Numbered from the stretch's first letter, positions 26,595 to 35,744 are shown. The stretch: DNA of 64,000 nucleotides from Pelomonas sp965229315 (GCF_965229315.1 NZ_CBDDJA010000002.1:3534001-3598000), one strand, 5' to 3'. Notes: generated by a model not told the origin, from the letters alone. Translations and numbers: made by a program.

Positions 26595-27308
26595 ATGCTG
26601 TACTCGCGCCGTTTCTTCGTCACCGCCCTGGGCGCCGCCCCATTTGCCAGCAAGGGACAACCCTTGGTGGTGTGCAATTCGCCCAGTCTTGGTGCATTGA
26701 GCCAGCGCATGGGCAAGGCCTGGCTGTGCATGGCCGACGCGGAGGTGGCCGTGCCGGCGCGCCAGGTGCTGGCCGCCAGCCAGGCCGCGTTCGAGCAGCA
26801 GCTCGTGCAACTGCATCAGCGCCCGTCCAGCCCCGAGCAGGCCGGCGGCCAGCGTGCCCTGGCCCGCCGCTACGAGGACTACCAGGCGCTGCTTGCCGGC
26901 ACGCCCGGCACCGAGGCGCACCGCGCGCTGCTGAGCACGGCCAACGAGATGATGACGCTGGCCCAGCTCGCCAATGCCAGCCGTGCCACGCAGCCCTGGC
27001 AGGCCCGCCTCGCGTCGCGCCAGCGCCTGCTGTCACAGCGCGTCGCGCTGCTGGCCCTGGCCAGCCCGGGCGCCGAGTCCATCAGACGCGAGCGGCAGTC
27101 CGCCATCTACGAGTTCGAGGCCGGCATGCAGGCGCTGCGCAACAACGGCGACGCCGCGCTGCGCGACGGGCTGGCGCAGGCCGATGCCGCCTGGGTGCCG
27201 CTGCGCGATGGCGCCAGCACCGGCCGGGCCATGCCGGTGTTCGTCGCCAGCGAGCGCCTGCTGGCCGTCATGGATGCCGTGACCGAGCACTGCGCCCGCC
27301 TGGGCTGA
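26595..27308 (+). CDS. Exported PilJ_N-domain protein
   Basis: A 237-residue protein with a possible Tat signal (SRRFFVTALGAA). Two copies of the motif typical of the PilJ/NarX N-terminal sensor domain are present: SLGALSQRMGKAWL near residue 32 and SRQRLLSQRVALLALA near 140. The family motif is GRQRMLSQRxAK. Between them is an all-helical region, so it is probably a four-helix-bundle sensor without a transmitter. The domain is linked to nitrate/nitrite or pilus chemosensing in receptors; a stand-alone exported form is presumably a periplasmic accessory sensor. Function is not established. Confidence 0.7.
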   Translation: MLYSRRFFVTALGAAPFASKGQPLVVCNSPSLGALSQRMGKAWLCMADAEVAVPARQVLAASQAAFEQQLVQLHQRPSSPEQAGGQRALARRYEDYQALLAGTPGTEAHRALLSTANEMMTLAQLANASRATQPWQARLASRQRLLSQRVALLALASPGAESIRRERQSAIYEFEAGMQALRNNGDAALRDGLAQADAAWVPLRDGASTGRAMPVFVASERLLAVMDAVTEHCARLG

Positions 27309-27326
27309 GGCCGCGCCTGCGGCCTC
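27307..27326 (+). terminator. Hairpin at the end of the PilJ_N-domain gene
   Basis: A perfect 8-bp stem, GAGGCCGC with GCGGCCTC, and a 4-base loop start at the stop codon. There is no following T-run, so terminator function is only possible. Confidence 0.4.
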
Positions 27327-27448
27327 GACATGACCTGTGCCGACGGCAGCGGCACGCAAAACCGGACATCGCATCCTCCCCCGCCTGAGGATGGCCGCGA
27401 TGCCGACAGCGGTCCACACTGGCGGCCACGCTGTCCCCGGAGTTCCGC

Positions 27449-28024
27449 ATGAAGCTCTCCCTGCTCGCCCTCGCCTCCTTCACCGCCATGACTGGAGCTG
27501 CCCACGCACAGGTCGTGAACATCGACGCCACGCGCTACGGGTTCGCCTTCCCGACAGACCCGGCGCCCGTCGTCGGCCAGGTCATCACGCCCATCACCAA
27601 CCCCGGCGGCGACGCGCTGCTGCAACTGACGCTCGGCCCGGGCACCTACGGCATCAGCAATGCCACCGGCCTGGCCGGCGCCAACCCAGCCTTCACAGGC
27701 TGGAACTTCAGCGGCGGCTGGGTGTGGAGCGTCGTCATCGCGGACGACACGACGCACCAGGTCGTCTACTACGCGGACCGCGGTGGCGTGCAAGGCAGCC
27801 AGGCCGCAATCGCGGCACAGGCCGACGTGCAGAGCTTCCACGACACCTTCACGCTGGCGCAGGCCACCACGCTGGACTTCATGATCCGCGACTACTACCT
27901 GCCGGACAACGCCGGTGGCGTGGCCGTCAACATCTCCGCGGTACCCGAAGCACCCTCGACGGCCCTGCTCGCGCTCGGCCTGCTGGTGCTGGCCCTCAGG
28001 CGGCGTTCGCGGCGTGGTGACTGA
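27449..28024 (+). CDS. PEP-CTERM sorting-domain protein
   Basis: A 191-residue exported protein with a signal peptide ending in AHAQ. The C-terminus has the tripartite sorting signal: VPEAPST, a hydrophobic helix (ALLALGLLVLAL) and the basic end RRRSRRGD. Exosortase and a PEP-CTERM system elsewhere in the genome would process it. The mature part is beta-rich with no catalytic motif recognised. The signal reads PEAP rather than the canonical PEP, a common variant. Confidence 0.82.
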   Translation: MKLSLLALASFTAMTGAAHAQVVNIDATRYGFAFPTDPAPVVGQVITPITNPGGDALLQLTLGPGTYGISNATGLAGANPAFTGWNFSGGWVWSVVIADDTTHQVVYYADRGGVQGSQAAIAAQADVQSFHDTFTLAQATTLDFMIRDYYLPDNAGGVAVNISAVPEAPSTALLALGLLVLALRRRSRRGD

Positions 28025-28027
28025 GCG

Positions 28028-29578
28028 TCAACTCAGCTTGAAGCTGCTGACGATGCCGGCCAGCCGCACGGCCTGTTCCTTCAGTGACTGAGCGGCTGCG
28101 GCGGATTCCTCCACCAGCGCGGCATTCTGCTGGGTCATCTGGTCCAGTTCGGTGACGGTGCCGTTGACCTGGCCGATGCCGTGGCTCTGCTCGATGGCCG
28201 CGGCGCTGATCTCGCCGATGATGTCGGTCACCCGCTGCACGGAGCCGACGATGTCGGTCATCGTCGCGCCGGCGTCGTTGACGAGGCGGGTGCCGGCCTC
28301 CACGCGTTCGACGCTGGCGCCGATCAGCGCCTTGATCTCGCGCGCGGCCTCGGCCGAGCGCTGCGCCAGCGATCGCACCTCGCCGGCCACGACGGCGAAG
28401 CCGCGACCTTGTTCGCCCGCGCGAGCCGCCTCGACGGCGGCGTTCAGCGCCAGGATGTTGGTCTGGAACGCGATGCCGTCGATGGTGCCGATGATGTCGG
28501 CGATCTTGCGGCTGGCCGTGTTGATCTCGCCCATGGTGCTGACCACGCGCGACACCACATCGCCGCCGCGGCCGGCCGTCTCGGCGGCGGCCCCGGCGAG
28601 CTGCTTGGCAGTCACGGCCGAATCGGCGCTCTGGCTGACGGTGCCGGTGAGCTGCGTCATGGCGCTGGCGGCCTGCTGCAGGTTGGACGCCGTCTGCTCG
28701 GTGCGCTGCGACAGGTCCATGTTGCCGGTGGCGACCTCGGTGGAGGCGACCTGGATGCTTTCGGCCGACTCGCGCACCTGCCCGACGATCCGCGACAGCG
28801 ACTGCTGCATCGCCGCCAGCGCCTGCGTCATCTCGGCGGACTCGTCCGTGCCGCTGACCTCGGGCGCCCGCGACAGGTCGCCGTCGGCCATGCGCTCGGC
28901 AAAGCGCTGGGCCGAGGTCAGCGGGCCGATGATGGAGCGCGAGATCCGCGCCGCCAGCACGGCGCCCACGACGATGCAGACGACGAAGGTGACGATGAAG
29001 CCGAAGAACACGCTGCCGACCAGGCCGTCCACCTTGGCAAAGACCTCGTCGCCACGCTTCTTCAGGTCGCCCTCGATGTTGTTGAGCATGGTCAGCGCCG
29101 GGTCGTAGGCGGCGTCGGCGGCCTTCATGTCCTCGAAGGCCGCCTGCGCGTCGGGGTAGCTGTCGGCCACGAGCTTGTCGGCCACCGGGCGCACGGCCTG
29201 GCGGTACGCGGTGATGAGGCCGCGGAACTTCGCCAGCGCCGCACGGCTCGCGTCCTCGGTCGTCACCGCGCCGAAGTCGTCCATGGACTTGTCCAGCGCC
29301 GCCTGGGCCGCGTCCCACTCCTGGCGGGCGCGGGCCGTGCCCTCCTTGTTGAAGATGGACGCCACCAGCGTGGACGTGGCCGTCTTGCTCTGCAGCAGAT
29401 GGCTGCGCGCGGCCATCGTGATGTTGGACGTGGGGATGAGCTTTTGCGTGATGCCCTGCAAGGCCTTCTGCGACACGTTCAGCCCGAAGCCGCCCACGAC
29501 CACCAGCAGTGCCGTCATCGCGAGGATGATGCCGAAAGCCAGCCACAGCCGGGCCTGGATGCGCATGCGACGCAGCAT
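28028..29578 (-). CDS. Methyl-accepting chemotaxis protein
   Basis: A 516-residue chemoreceptor. TM1 is at about 10-32; a helical periplasmic domain of about 155 residues follows (4HB-type); TM2 is about 190-212 (FFGFIVTFVVCIVVGAVLAA); HAMP and the signalling domain with GIAFQTNILALNAAVEAARA tip follow. It ends in FKLS without an NWETF tether, unlike the receptor at 12281-13987. AGGAG lies 8 bases before the chosen ATG. The ligand is unknown. Confidence 0.92.
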   Translation of the reverse strand: MLRRMRIQARLWLAFGIILAMTALLVVVGGFGLNVSQKALQGITQKLIPTSNITMAARSHLLQSKTATSTLVASIFNKEGTARARQEWDAAQAALDKSMDDFGAVTTEDASRAALAKFRGLITAYRQAVRPVADKLVADSYPDAQAAFEDMKAADAAYDPALTMLNNIEGDLKKRGDEVFAKVDGLVGSVFFGFIVTFVVCIVVGAVLAARISRSIIGPLTSAQRFAERMADGDLSRAPEVSGTDESAEMTQALAAMQQSLSRIVGQVRESAESIQVASTEVATGNMDLSQRTEQTASNLQQAASAMTQLTGTVSQSADSAVTAKQLAGAAAETAGRGGDVVSRVVSTMGEINTASRKIADIIGTIDGIAFQTNILALNAAVEAARAGEQGRGFAVVAGEVRSLAQRSAEAAREIKALIGASVERVEAGTRLVNDAGATMTDIVGSVQRVTDIIGEISAAAIEQSHGIGQVNGTVTELDQMTQQNAALVEESAAAAQSLKEQAVRLAGIVSSFKLS

Positions 29579-29680
29579 GGGAGTTCTCCTGGGGGTGGCC
29601 GGCGATTGAAGCAGAAACCCGCCCCCGGGCGCGCAAAACCAACTGTTAGGCTCGCGGCATCGTTCACGCCACAGCCCCCC

Positions 29681-30445
29681 ATGAGCTTTCTGGCCATCGA
29701 CATCGGCAACACCCGGCTCAAGTGGGCCGTCTACGCGGACGGCGCCGCACCCGGCACCGCGCCGCTGCAGCAGGGTGCCGTGTTCCTGGAAAACATCGAC
29801 CGCCTGGCCGACGAGGACTGGCACGGCCTGGCCCCGCCGACCCGCATCCTGGGCGCCAACGTGGCCGGCGACGCGGTGCGCCGCCGTGTCGAGGAGCAGA
29901 TGGAGCACTGGGACCTGACGCCGCGCTGGGTGGTGCCCGACGTCGAGGCGGCCGGCGTCAAGAACGGCTACGACCACCCGACGCGCCTGGGCGCGGATCG
30001 CTGGGTGGCCGTCGTCGGCGCCCATGCGCATGCAAGGGCGCGCGGCTTCACGGGGCCGGTGCTGGTGGTGATGGTCGGCACGGCGGTCACGGTGGAGGCG
30101 CTGTCCAGCGACGCGCAGTTCCTCGGCGGCCTCATCCTGCCCGGCCACGGCATCATGCTGCGCGCGCTGGAAGGTGGCACGGCCGGCCTGCGCGTGCCCA
30201 CCGGCGAGGTGCGCGACTTCCCGACCAACACGAGCGACGCGCTCACCACGGGCGGCACGTTCGCGATCACCGGCGCCATCGAGCGCATGGTCCGCCTGCT
30301 GACGCAGCGCGAGGGGCGTGCGCCTCTGCTGCTGATGACGGGCGGCGCGGGCTGGAAGGTCGCCCCGGCGCTGGACGCGCCGCACGAGCTGGTCGAGGGG
30401 CTGATCTTCGACGGCCTGCTGGCCATCGCGGCCAGCCGGCGCTGA
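29681..30445 (+). CDS. coaX: Type III pantothenate kinase
   Basis: A 254-residue CoaX, which phosphorylates pantothenate in the first committed step of coenzyme A synthesis. Motifs are the phosphate-binding FLAIDIGNTRLKWAVY at the N-terminus, DHPTRLGADRWVAVVGA (substrate site), VVMVGTAVTVEAL with its Thr, and GGLILPGHGIMLRAL. Length and motif order are standard. It is divergent from the chemoreceptor. Confidence 0.95.
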   Translation: MSFLAIDIGNTRLKWAVYADGAAPGTAPLQQGAVFLENIDRLADEDWHGLAPPTRILGANVAGDAVRRRVEEQMEHWDLTPRWVVPDVEAAGVKNGYDHPTRLGADRWVAVVGAHAHARARGFTGPVLVVMVGTAVTVEALSSDAQFLGGLILPGHGIMLRALEGGTAGLRVPTGEVRDFPTNTSDALTTGGTFAITGAIERMVRLLTQREGRAPLLLMTGGAGWKVAPALDAPHELVEGLIFDGLLAIAASRR

Positions 30446-30472
30446 TCGGCACCGGCCGCGCCGGCTGCGGCG

Positions 30473-30886
30473 TCAGTGCTTCTTCGTGAAGAGCGCCTGC
30501 AGCGTGGCTGCGTCGATGGGTGGCAGCGATGCGTTGGAGAGCTGGCGCTCCTGCTGCGTCGACTGGATGGTCACGGTGCCGGGGGCGATGCGCTCGTCCA
30601 CGTCGGCATAGAACGGCGTCTCGGGCTCGTCGCCCTCGACGGCGGTGAAGATGACCAGGTCGATGGGCACCGAGCTCAGCGCGGCGATGACCTCGCTGCT
30701 CAGCGCGTCCAGCTGCACCGTGGAGCCGGCGCCGCCAGCATTGCCCGATGGGGTCAACGTGGCCACCAGCGGCTCGCTCAGCGACGCGATGCCCTGCTCG
30801 CCGCCCAGGCGAAATTGCAGCGCAACGGTCGCGCCGACGTCCTCCGATTGCGGCGATGCCGCACCCTTGCCCTCTTCATGCGCCAT
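30473..30886 (-). CDS. Hypothetical 137-residue protein
   Basis: An acidic, soluble protein with no signal peptide or membrane segment. A central hydrophobic stretch (IDLVIFTAVEGDE) and a C-terminal LPPIDAATLQALFTKKH could form a small folded unit. No family is recognised. A strong AGGAGG, 6 bases before the ATG, supports expression. It is divergent from the ABC_sub_bind/kinase cluster, with 63 bases between the start codons, and convergent with coaX. Confidence 0.65.
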   Translation of the reverse strand: MAHEEGKGAASPQSEDVGATVALQFRLGGEQGIASLSEPLVATLTPSGNAGGAGSTVQLDALSSEVIAALSSVPIDLVIFTAVEGDEPETPFYADVDERIAPGTVTIQSTQQERQLSNASLPPIDAATLQALFTKKH

Positions 30887-30949
30887 GATGGCCTCCTGTT
30901 TTGATGACACGGCCGTGGAGCGGCCGCCTCTGCGCCAGGATAGGGATCG

Positions 30950-31948
30950 ATGTCTGGGATGCGTATTGCCCGAATGGCCCATGCGTGGGTGCCGATGCTG
31001 CTGGGTCTGCTGATCGCCGTGCTCGCGCGGTCGGATGCCGCCGTTGGGCCGGCGCCCATCCACGTCGCCTATCTGGGCCGCATCTCCGCCGCCGAAGACC
31101 CGGTGTTCCAGCACTACGAGGCCCAGCTGGAGCGGCTGCCCGCCGAGCTGCGCCGGCGCGTGCACATGCACCACCTGCCTGCGCTGCTGGAGAACGAGGC
31201 GCGCATCGAAGAGGCCGTGACGGCGGCGCTGGCCCTGCGCCCCAGCCTCATCGTCGCGCCGTCGACGGCCACCGCGGCCGCGGTGCGCCAGCGCCGGTCG
31301 GACATCCCGGTCGTCTTCACCAGCTTCAGCGACCCCGTGCGCAGCGGGATCGTCACGTCCACCGGCAGTCGCAGCGAGGCCTTCGCCGGCGTCTGGATGG
31401 CGGACGACCTGGACCGCAAGCGGCTGGAAGTGCTGCGCGACGCCTACCCCGGCATCCGCACGGTGGCCGTGCTGATGGACCGTCCCTGGGCGGACAACAC
31501 CGACGCCGGGACCTTGCTGCCGGGCTTCGGCCACGGCCTCGGGCTGGCCGTCACCATCCTGCTGGCCGACAAGGTGGACGAGGCGATGCGCTTGCTCGAC
31601 GAGCCCGGCGCCCGCGCCTTCGACGCCTGGAGCCTGCCGCCCAGCGGCCTGGCCAACCTGCGGGGGGACGCCATCCTGCAGCGCCTGCAGCAGTGGCGCA
31701 AACCCGTCATCGTGGGCTACACGCGGGACGTGCAGCGCGGTGCACCGCTGGCGTACGTGGCGGACAACAGCTTCCGCTGGCCGGCCATGATGGACCTGAC
31801 AGAGCGCGTGCTGCAGGGCGAGCGGGCCGGCGCCATCCCGGTCCAGCGGCCCTACAAGACCATCCTGGCCGTGCGACCCCTGTCCAGCGGCGGCTTTCCC
31901 GCGCCGTCGCCGCAGATCGTCCAGCGCGCGGATCTCGTCTACCGATGA
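30950..31948 (+). CDS. Periplasmic ABC substrate-binding-like (ABC_sub_bind) sensor protein
   Basis: A 332-residue protein with an N-terminal hydrophobic signal (WVPMLLGLLIAVLA). The fold resembles ABC_sub_bind proteins: IHVAYLGRIS, SLIVAPSTATAAAVRQR, IPVVFTSFSDPVRSGIV, RTVAVLMDRPW and KPVIVGYTRDVQRGAPLAYV. No ABC permease or ATPase is adjacent. Its stop overlaps the start of a sensor kinase (ATGA), so it more likely presents a ligand to that kinase. ATGs at 30950 and 30959 are both possible starts. Confidence 0.8.
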   Translation: MSGMRIARMAHAWVPMLLGLLIAVLARSDAAVGPAPIHVAYLGRISAAEDPVFQHYEAQLERLPAELRRRVHMHHLPALLENEARIEEAVTAALALRPSLIVAPSTATAAAVRQRRSDIPVVFTSFSDPVRSGIVTSTGSRSEAFAGVWMADDLDRKRLEVLRDAYPGIRTVAVLMDRPWADNTDAGTLLPGFGHGLGLAVTILLADKVDEAMRLLDEPGARAFDAWSLPPSGLANLRGDAILQRLQQWRKPVIVGYTRDVQRGAPLAYVADNSFRWPAMMDLTERVLQGERAGAIPVQRPYKTILAVRPLSSGGFPAPSPQIVQRADLVYR

Positions 31949-34218
31949 CGCGCCGACGCTGGCATCGAGGGGGCAGGCCGCCCTACCTGCCGCTGTCCCG
32001 GCGCTTCGCGCTGTGGATGAGCAGCCTCATCGTGGGCCTGCTGCTCGTGCTCGGTTCGACGGAAAGCTATTTCGGCTACCGGGAATCGCTGGAGCGCATC
32101 GAGCAGTTGCAGGAGGTGCTGGCCGCCAGTGCGGCACGCGAGATCGGCACCTACATGGGCGACATCCAGTCCACCGTGCGCGACGTGGCCAAGCTGCCCT
32201 GGGGCCACCCCGGCTTCGGCCCAGCCGAACGCCGCCAGGAGTTCTACCGCAAGATGCAGCTGGTGCCGGCCATCACGGACCTGCAGGCGGTCGATGCGCA
32301 AGGCCATGAGGAGCTGTTCGTGTCGCGGCTGCAGCCCGACCGCATCGACAGCGGCCTGCCGGCCGAAGAGCCGGCGCTGCTCGCCGCGCCGCGGGATGAC
32401 GCCATCCGGCTGGGCCAGACCTTCTTCCGCCAGCACGGCCTGCCGGGCATCCGCATGGCCGCCTCCGACGGCCAGGGCGCGGTGATCGCGACTGTCGACC
32501 TGCGGCTGCTCGGCGACATCGTCAAACGCGCGCAGGCCAGCGACGGCATGCTGGCCTACATCGTCGATGCGCAGGGCACGCTGATCGCGCACCCGCGCGC
32601 GACGCATGTGCTGGCCCGGCTGGACCTGTCCGGCTCCGACGCCTTCCAGCAGGCGCTGCGCGGGCGGGGCCTGCAGCCGACGCTGCTGCGCGGCTTCGCC
32701 ACGAGCGACCTCGCGGGCCAGCCCGTCATCGTCACGGCGGCGCAGATTCCGGGCACCGACTGGATGGTCTTCATGGAGCAGCAGCGCAGCGCAGCGCTGC
32801 AGCACGCCTGGGCCACGCTGACCCGCACGCTGGTCGTCATGGCGCTGGGCGCCGTGGCGGCGGTGATCGCCGGCATCGCGTTCGCGCGGCGCATGGCCGC
32901 CCCCATCGTGGCGCTGCGGACGGCCACGTCACGCATCGCCGCCGGCGACCTCAGCACGACGGTCAGCGCCAGCCGCAACGACGAGACCGCCGACCTGGCC
33001 AACGACTTCAACGCAATGGTGCAGCGCCTGAGCGCGCTGTACGCAAGCCTGGAGGCCAAGGTCGCCGAGCGCACGGCCGAGCTGTCGCAGCGCCAGCAGG
33101 AAGCCGAGCGCGCCAACGCCGCCAAGACGCGCTTCCTGGCCGCCGCCAGCCACGACCTGCGCCAACCCATGCACTCCATCAGCCTGCTCGTCGGCGTGCT
33201 GCGCGGCCGGCTCAACGAGTCGGCGCAGACGGAGCTGGCCGACAAGGTGCAGTCGTCCGTGACGACGATGGAGAACCTGTTCGGCAACCTGCTCGACATC
33301 TCCAAGCTCGACGCCGGTGCCGTGCACGCGCACATCGAGGACGTCGACCTCGGCTGGCTGCTGGCGCGTGCGGCGCACACCTGGGCGCCGCAGGCCCAGG
33401 AGAAGGGGCTGGCGCTGCGCGTGCGGCCCGGGCGCTGGATGGTGCGCGGCGACCCGACGCTGCTGGAGCGCATCGTCGGCAACCTGCTCGCCAACGCGAT
33501 CCGCTACACGCGCCGCGGCGGTGTGCTGGTTGGCTGCCGGCGCCGCGGCAACAGCTGCGAACTGCAGGTCTGGGACACGGGGCCGGGCATCGCCGAAGAG
33601 CACCGCGAGGCGGTCTTCGAGGAGTTCTTCCGCATCGGCACGCCGGGCAGCGGCCAGGAGAAGGGCCTGGGCCTGGGCCTGTCCATCGTGCGGCGCTGCG
33701 TGCACCTGCTGGGCTGTTCGATCACCGTGCACAGCCGCGAAGGACAGGGCTCGGTGTTCAAGGTCACGATGCCGCTGGCGGCCAGCGCACTGGCCCCCTC
33801 GGCGGCCGGCGGTGCATCGGGCGAGCCGCTGCCGATGCTGGACGGCAACTTCATCGTCGTCGTGGACGACGAGGCGACCAACCGCGACGCCGTGCGCGAC
33901 GCCTTGCTCGCGGCCGGCTGCCATGTGGTGACGGCCGCGAACGGCGACGAGGCCCTGGCGCAGCTGCAGGCCCACCTGCGCTCGCCCGACCTCATCCTGA
34001 CCGACTTCCGGCTCGGCGACAGCGGCGACGGGCTGGACGTGATCCGCCGGCTGCGCGCCCATTACGACGAACCCATCCCAGCGCTGATCGTGACGGCCGA
34101 CACCGATGCGAGCCTGCTCTCGGCGGCGGCGGCGCTGGGCGCCGGCCTGCTGCACAAGCCGGTAGGCCTTCAGCGCCTGATGGCGGCGCTCAAGGCCTCG
34201 CTCGGCAGCCTGGCCTGA
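31945..34218 (+). CDS. Hybrid sensor histidine kinase with dCache-type sensor and receiver
   Basis: A 757-residue protein. TM1 is at about 22-42; a double-Cache-like periplasmic domain runs to about 285 (DLQAVDAQGHEELF, LAYIVDAQGTLIAHPR); TM2 is 290-315; HAMP and a short coiled coil follow. The kinase core has SHDLRQPMHSISLLVGVLRG, NLLANAIRYT, DTGPGI and GLGLGLSIVRRC. A C-terminal receiver (about 640-757) has VVVDDEATNRDAV, the acceptor Asp in LILTDFRLGDSGDG, Thr in LIVTADT and Lys in LHKPVG. No Hpt domain is visible. It is translationally coupled to the binding protein and converges on a LuxR-type regulator. Confidence 0.9.
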   Translation: MTRRRWHRGGRPPYLPLSRRFALWMSSLIVGLLLVLGSTESYFGYRESLERIEQLQEVLAASAAREIGTYMGDIQSTVRDVAKLPWGHPGFGPAERRQEFYRKMQLVPAITDLQAVDAQGHEELFVSRLQPDRIDSGLPAEEPALLAAPRDDAIRLGQTFFRQHGLPGIRMAASDGQGAVIATVDLRLLGDIVKRAQASDGMLAYIVDAQGTLIAHPRATHVLARLDLSGSDAFQQALRGRGLQPTLLRGFATSDLAGQPVIVTAAQIPGTDWMVFMEQQRSAALQHAWATLTRTLVVMALGAVAAVIAGIAFARRMAAPIVALRTATSRIAAGDLSTTVSASRNDETADLANDFNAMVQRLSALYASLEAKVAERTAELSQRQQEAERANAAKTRFLAAASHDLRQPMHSISLLVGVLRGRLNESAQTELADKVQSSVTTMENLFGNLLDISKLDAGAVHAHIEDVDLGWLLARAAHTWAPQAQEKGLALRVRPGRWMVRGDPTLLERIVGNLLANAIRYTRRGGVLVGCRRRGNSCELQVWDTGPGIAEEHREAVFEEFFRIGTPGSGQEKGLGLGLSIVRRCVHLLGCSITVHSREGQGSVFKVTMPLAASALAPSAAGGASGEPLPMLDGNFIVVVDDEATNRDAVRDALLAAGCHVVTAANGDEALAQLQAHLRSPDLILTDFRLGDSGDGLDVIRRLRAHYDEPIPALIVTADTDASLLSAAAALGAGLLHKPVGLQRLMAALKASLGSLA

Positions 34219-34985
34219 GGCGGCGCACCGGCGTCGAAGCGCAAGCCCATGCGCCCGGCGGCGACGACGGCCTGGGTGCGCGTCGTGACGTTGAGCGCCC
34301 GCAGCACGGCCGACGTGTGGGCCTTCACGGTGCTCAGCGACAGGTCGAGTGCCCGGCCGATCAGCTTGGTCGACTGCCCTTGCAGCAACAGGTGCAGCAC
34401 CTCGATCTGCCGCGACGTGAGGCCCAGCTCGGCAGGGTTGCGGGCCGCCGGGGCGCTGGGCGCGTCGACGCGCGCGGCAGGCACGGCGGCGGCCAGCGCG
34501 GGCACAGGCTGGCGCGCCGCCAGGAAGACGCTGGGCGGCAGATAGATGCCCTTCGCGAGGATGAGCTGCAGCGCGCCGATCATCACGGCCGACGTCGAGC
34601 TCTTCGGGATGAAGCCCATCGCGCCGGCATCCAGCGCAGCCAGCACGGTGTCCTTGTCGTCGGCCGACGACATCACGACGACGGGCATCTGCGGATGCAG
34701 CTCGCGCAGCCGCTGCACGCCCACCAGGCCGGATGCGCCCGGCAGGCCCAGGTCGATGAGCACGAGGTCGGCCGCGCCGCGCTGCTCGATCAGCGCGAAG
34801 GCCTCCTCGCAGCTGCCGGCCTCCCAGGTCTCCAACGGCTCGACGAGCGGGCGCAGCAGCAGGGCAATGCCCTCTCTGAACAAGGTGTGGTCGTCGACGA
34901 GCAGGACGTTCGTGGGTGTGCAGGCAATCCTCGGCGATGGTATCGAGTGCCGTGCGCCAGCGGCGGGCTCGTTGGCATCGGCCAT
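34170..34985 (-). CDS. NarL/LuxR-family response regulator
   Basis: A 271-residue regulator. The receiver has VLLVDDHTLFREGIALLL, acceptor Asp in LVLIDLGLPGASG and Lys in GFIPKSST. The DNA-binding domain has LTSRQIEVLHLLLQGQSTKLIG and LSLSTVKAHTSAVLRALN. It is encoded opposite the hybrid kinase, and its last 49 bases overlap that gene's 3' end. It is the most likely partner of that kinase. Start at MADANEPA was chosen; a longer frame begins at 35045. Confidence 0.88.
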   Translation of the reverse strand: MADANEPAAGARHSIPSPRIACTPTNVLLVDDHTLFREGIALLLRPLVEPLETWEAGSCEEAFALIEQRGAADLVLIDLGLPGASGLVGVQRLRELHPQMPVVVMSSADDKDTVLAALDAGAMGFIPKSSTSAVMIGALQLILAKGIYLPPSVFLAARQPVPALAAAVPAARVDAPSAPAARNPAELGLTSRQIEVLHLLLQGQSTKLIGRALDLSLSTVKAHTSAVLRALNVTTRTQAVVAAGRMGLRFDAGAPPQARLPSEALSAAIRR

Positions 34986-35086
34986 TTGGTCAGGCCATGT
35001 GGCCAATGCCGAAACGGCGCCGAACCCACAAACTTGAGGACACAAGAAATCGCTGTCATCGCGACTGACTGCTCAGGGAGATTTTC

Positions 35087-35731
35087 ATGCTGACCGCCGT
35101 CCGGACCGCAACAGCGAGCGTGCGCCCACAGCCGGGCACCTCCGCACCTGGCAACACCTGCCAGGTGCTCGGTGCCCTGCCCCAGCCCATGCTCGTGGTT
35201 CGGCCGGACCGGCGGCTGCTTTTTTTCAACCGCAGTGCCGAAGCACTGTTGCAGGATCAGCGCGCCACGGTGACCGCCGACCGGCTCATGCAGGTCGGCC
35301 AGCTCGACGCCGCCCGGCTGGAGCCACCGCTGCGCCTGGCGCGCGCCGGCTCGCCCTCCCACACCGGCCTGTGGTTCGAGCCACAGATCAGCACCGGCTG
35401 GCTGCACTGCCTGCCACTGCCTGAAGACCTCGCCGCCAGCACCGGCTGGCCCGAGGAAGCCCTACTCGTGGTGATCCACTTCGACCAGCCGGCGCTGACA
35501 CAGGCGGCCCGCATCGACGCGCTGGCACGCCAGTGCCGGCTGAGTGCCACGGAACGCCATGTGCTGATGCTGCTGGGCGACGGCATGACGGTCGACGGCG
35601 CCGCCAGCCATCTCGGTTTGTGCGTCAGCACCGTGCGCAGCCACGTGCGCAACCTGCTCAGCAAGACGCAGGCACCGACGCTGATGCAACTGCTGCGCTG
35701 GACCGGCAGCGCCCGGCCGCTGCCGCACTGA
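35087..35731 (+). CDS. LuxR-type regulator with PAS-like N-terminus
   Basis: A 214-residue protein. Residues 25-120 look PAS-like (LGALPQPMLVVRPDRRLLFFNRSAEALL). The C-terminal LuxR helix-turn-helix is LSATERHVLMLLGDGMTVDGAASHLGL with VSTVRSHVRNLLSKT. There is no receiver, so it probably responds to a bound ligand or partner rather than phosphorylation. It is divergent from the response regulator by about 100 bases, suggesting the two genes share regulation. Confidence 0.8.
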   Translation: MLTAVRTATASVRPQPGTSAPGNTCQVLGALPQPMLVVRPDRRLLFFNRSAEALLQDQRATVTADRLMQVGQLDAARLEPPLRLARAGSPSHTGLWFEPQISTGWLHCLPLPEDLAASTGWPEEALLVVIHFDQPALTQAARIDALARQCRLSATERHVLMLLGDGMTVDGAASHLGLCVSTVRSHVRNLLSKTQAPTLMQLLRWTGSARPLPH

Positions 35732-35744
35732 CGCCGCTCGCCCG

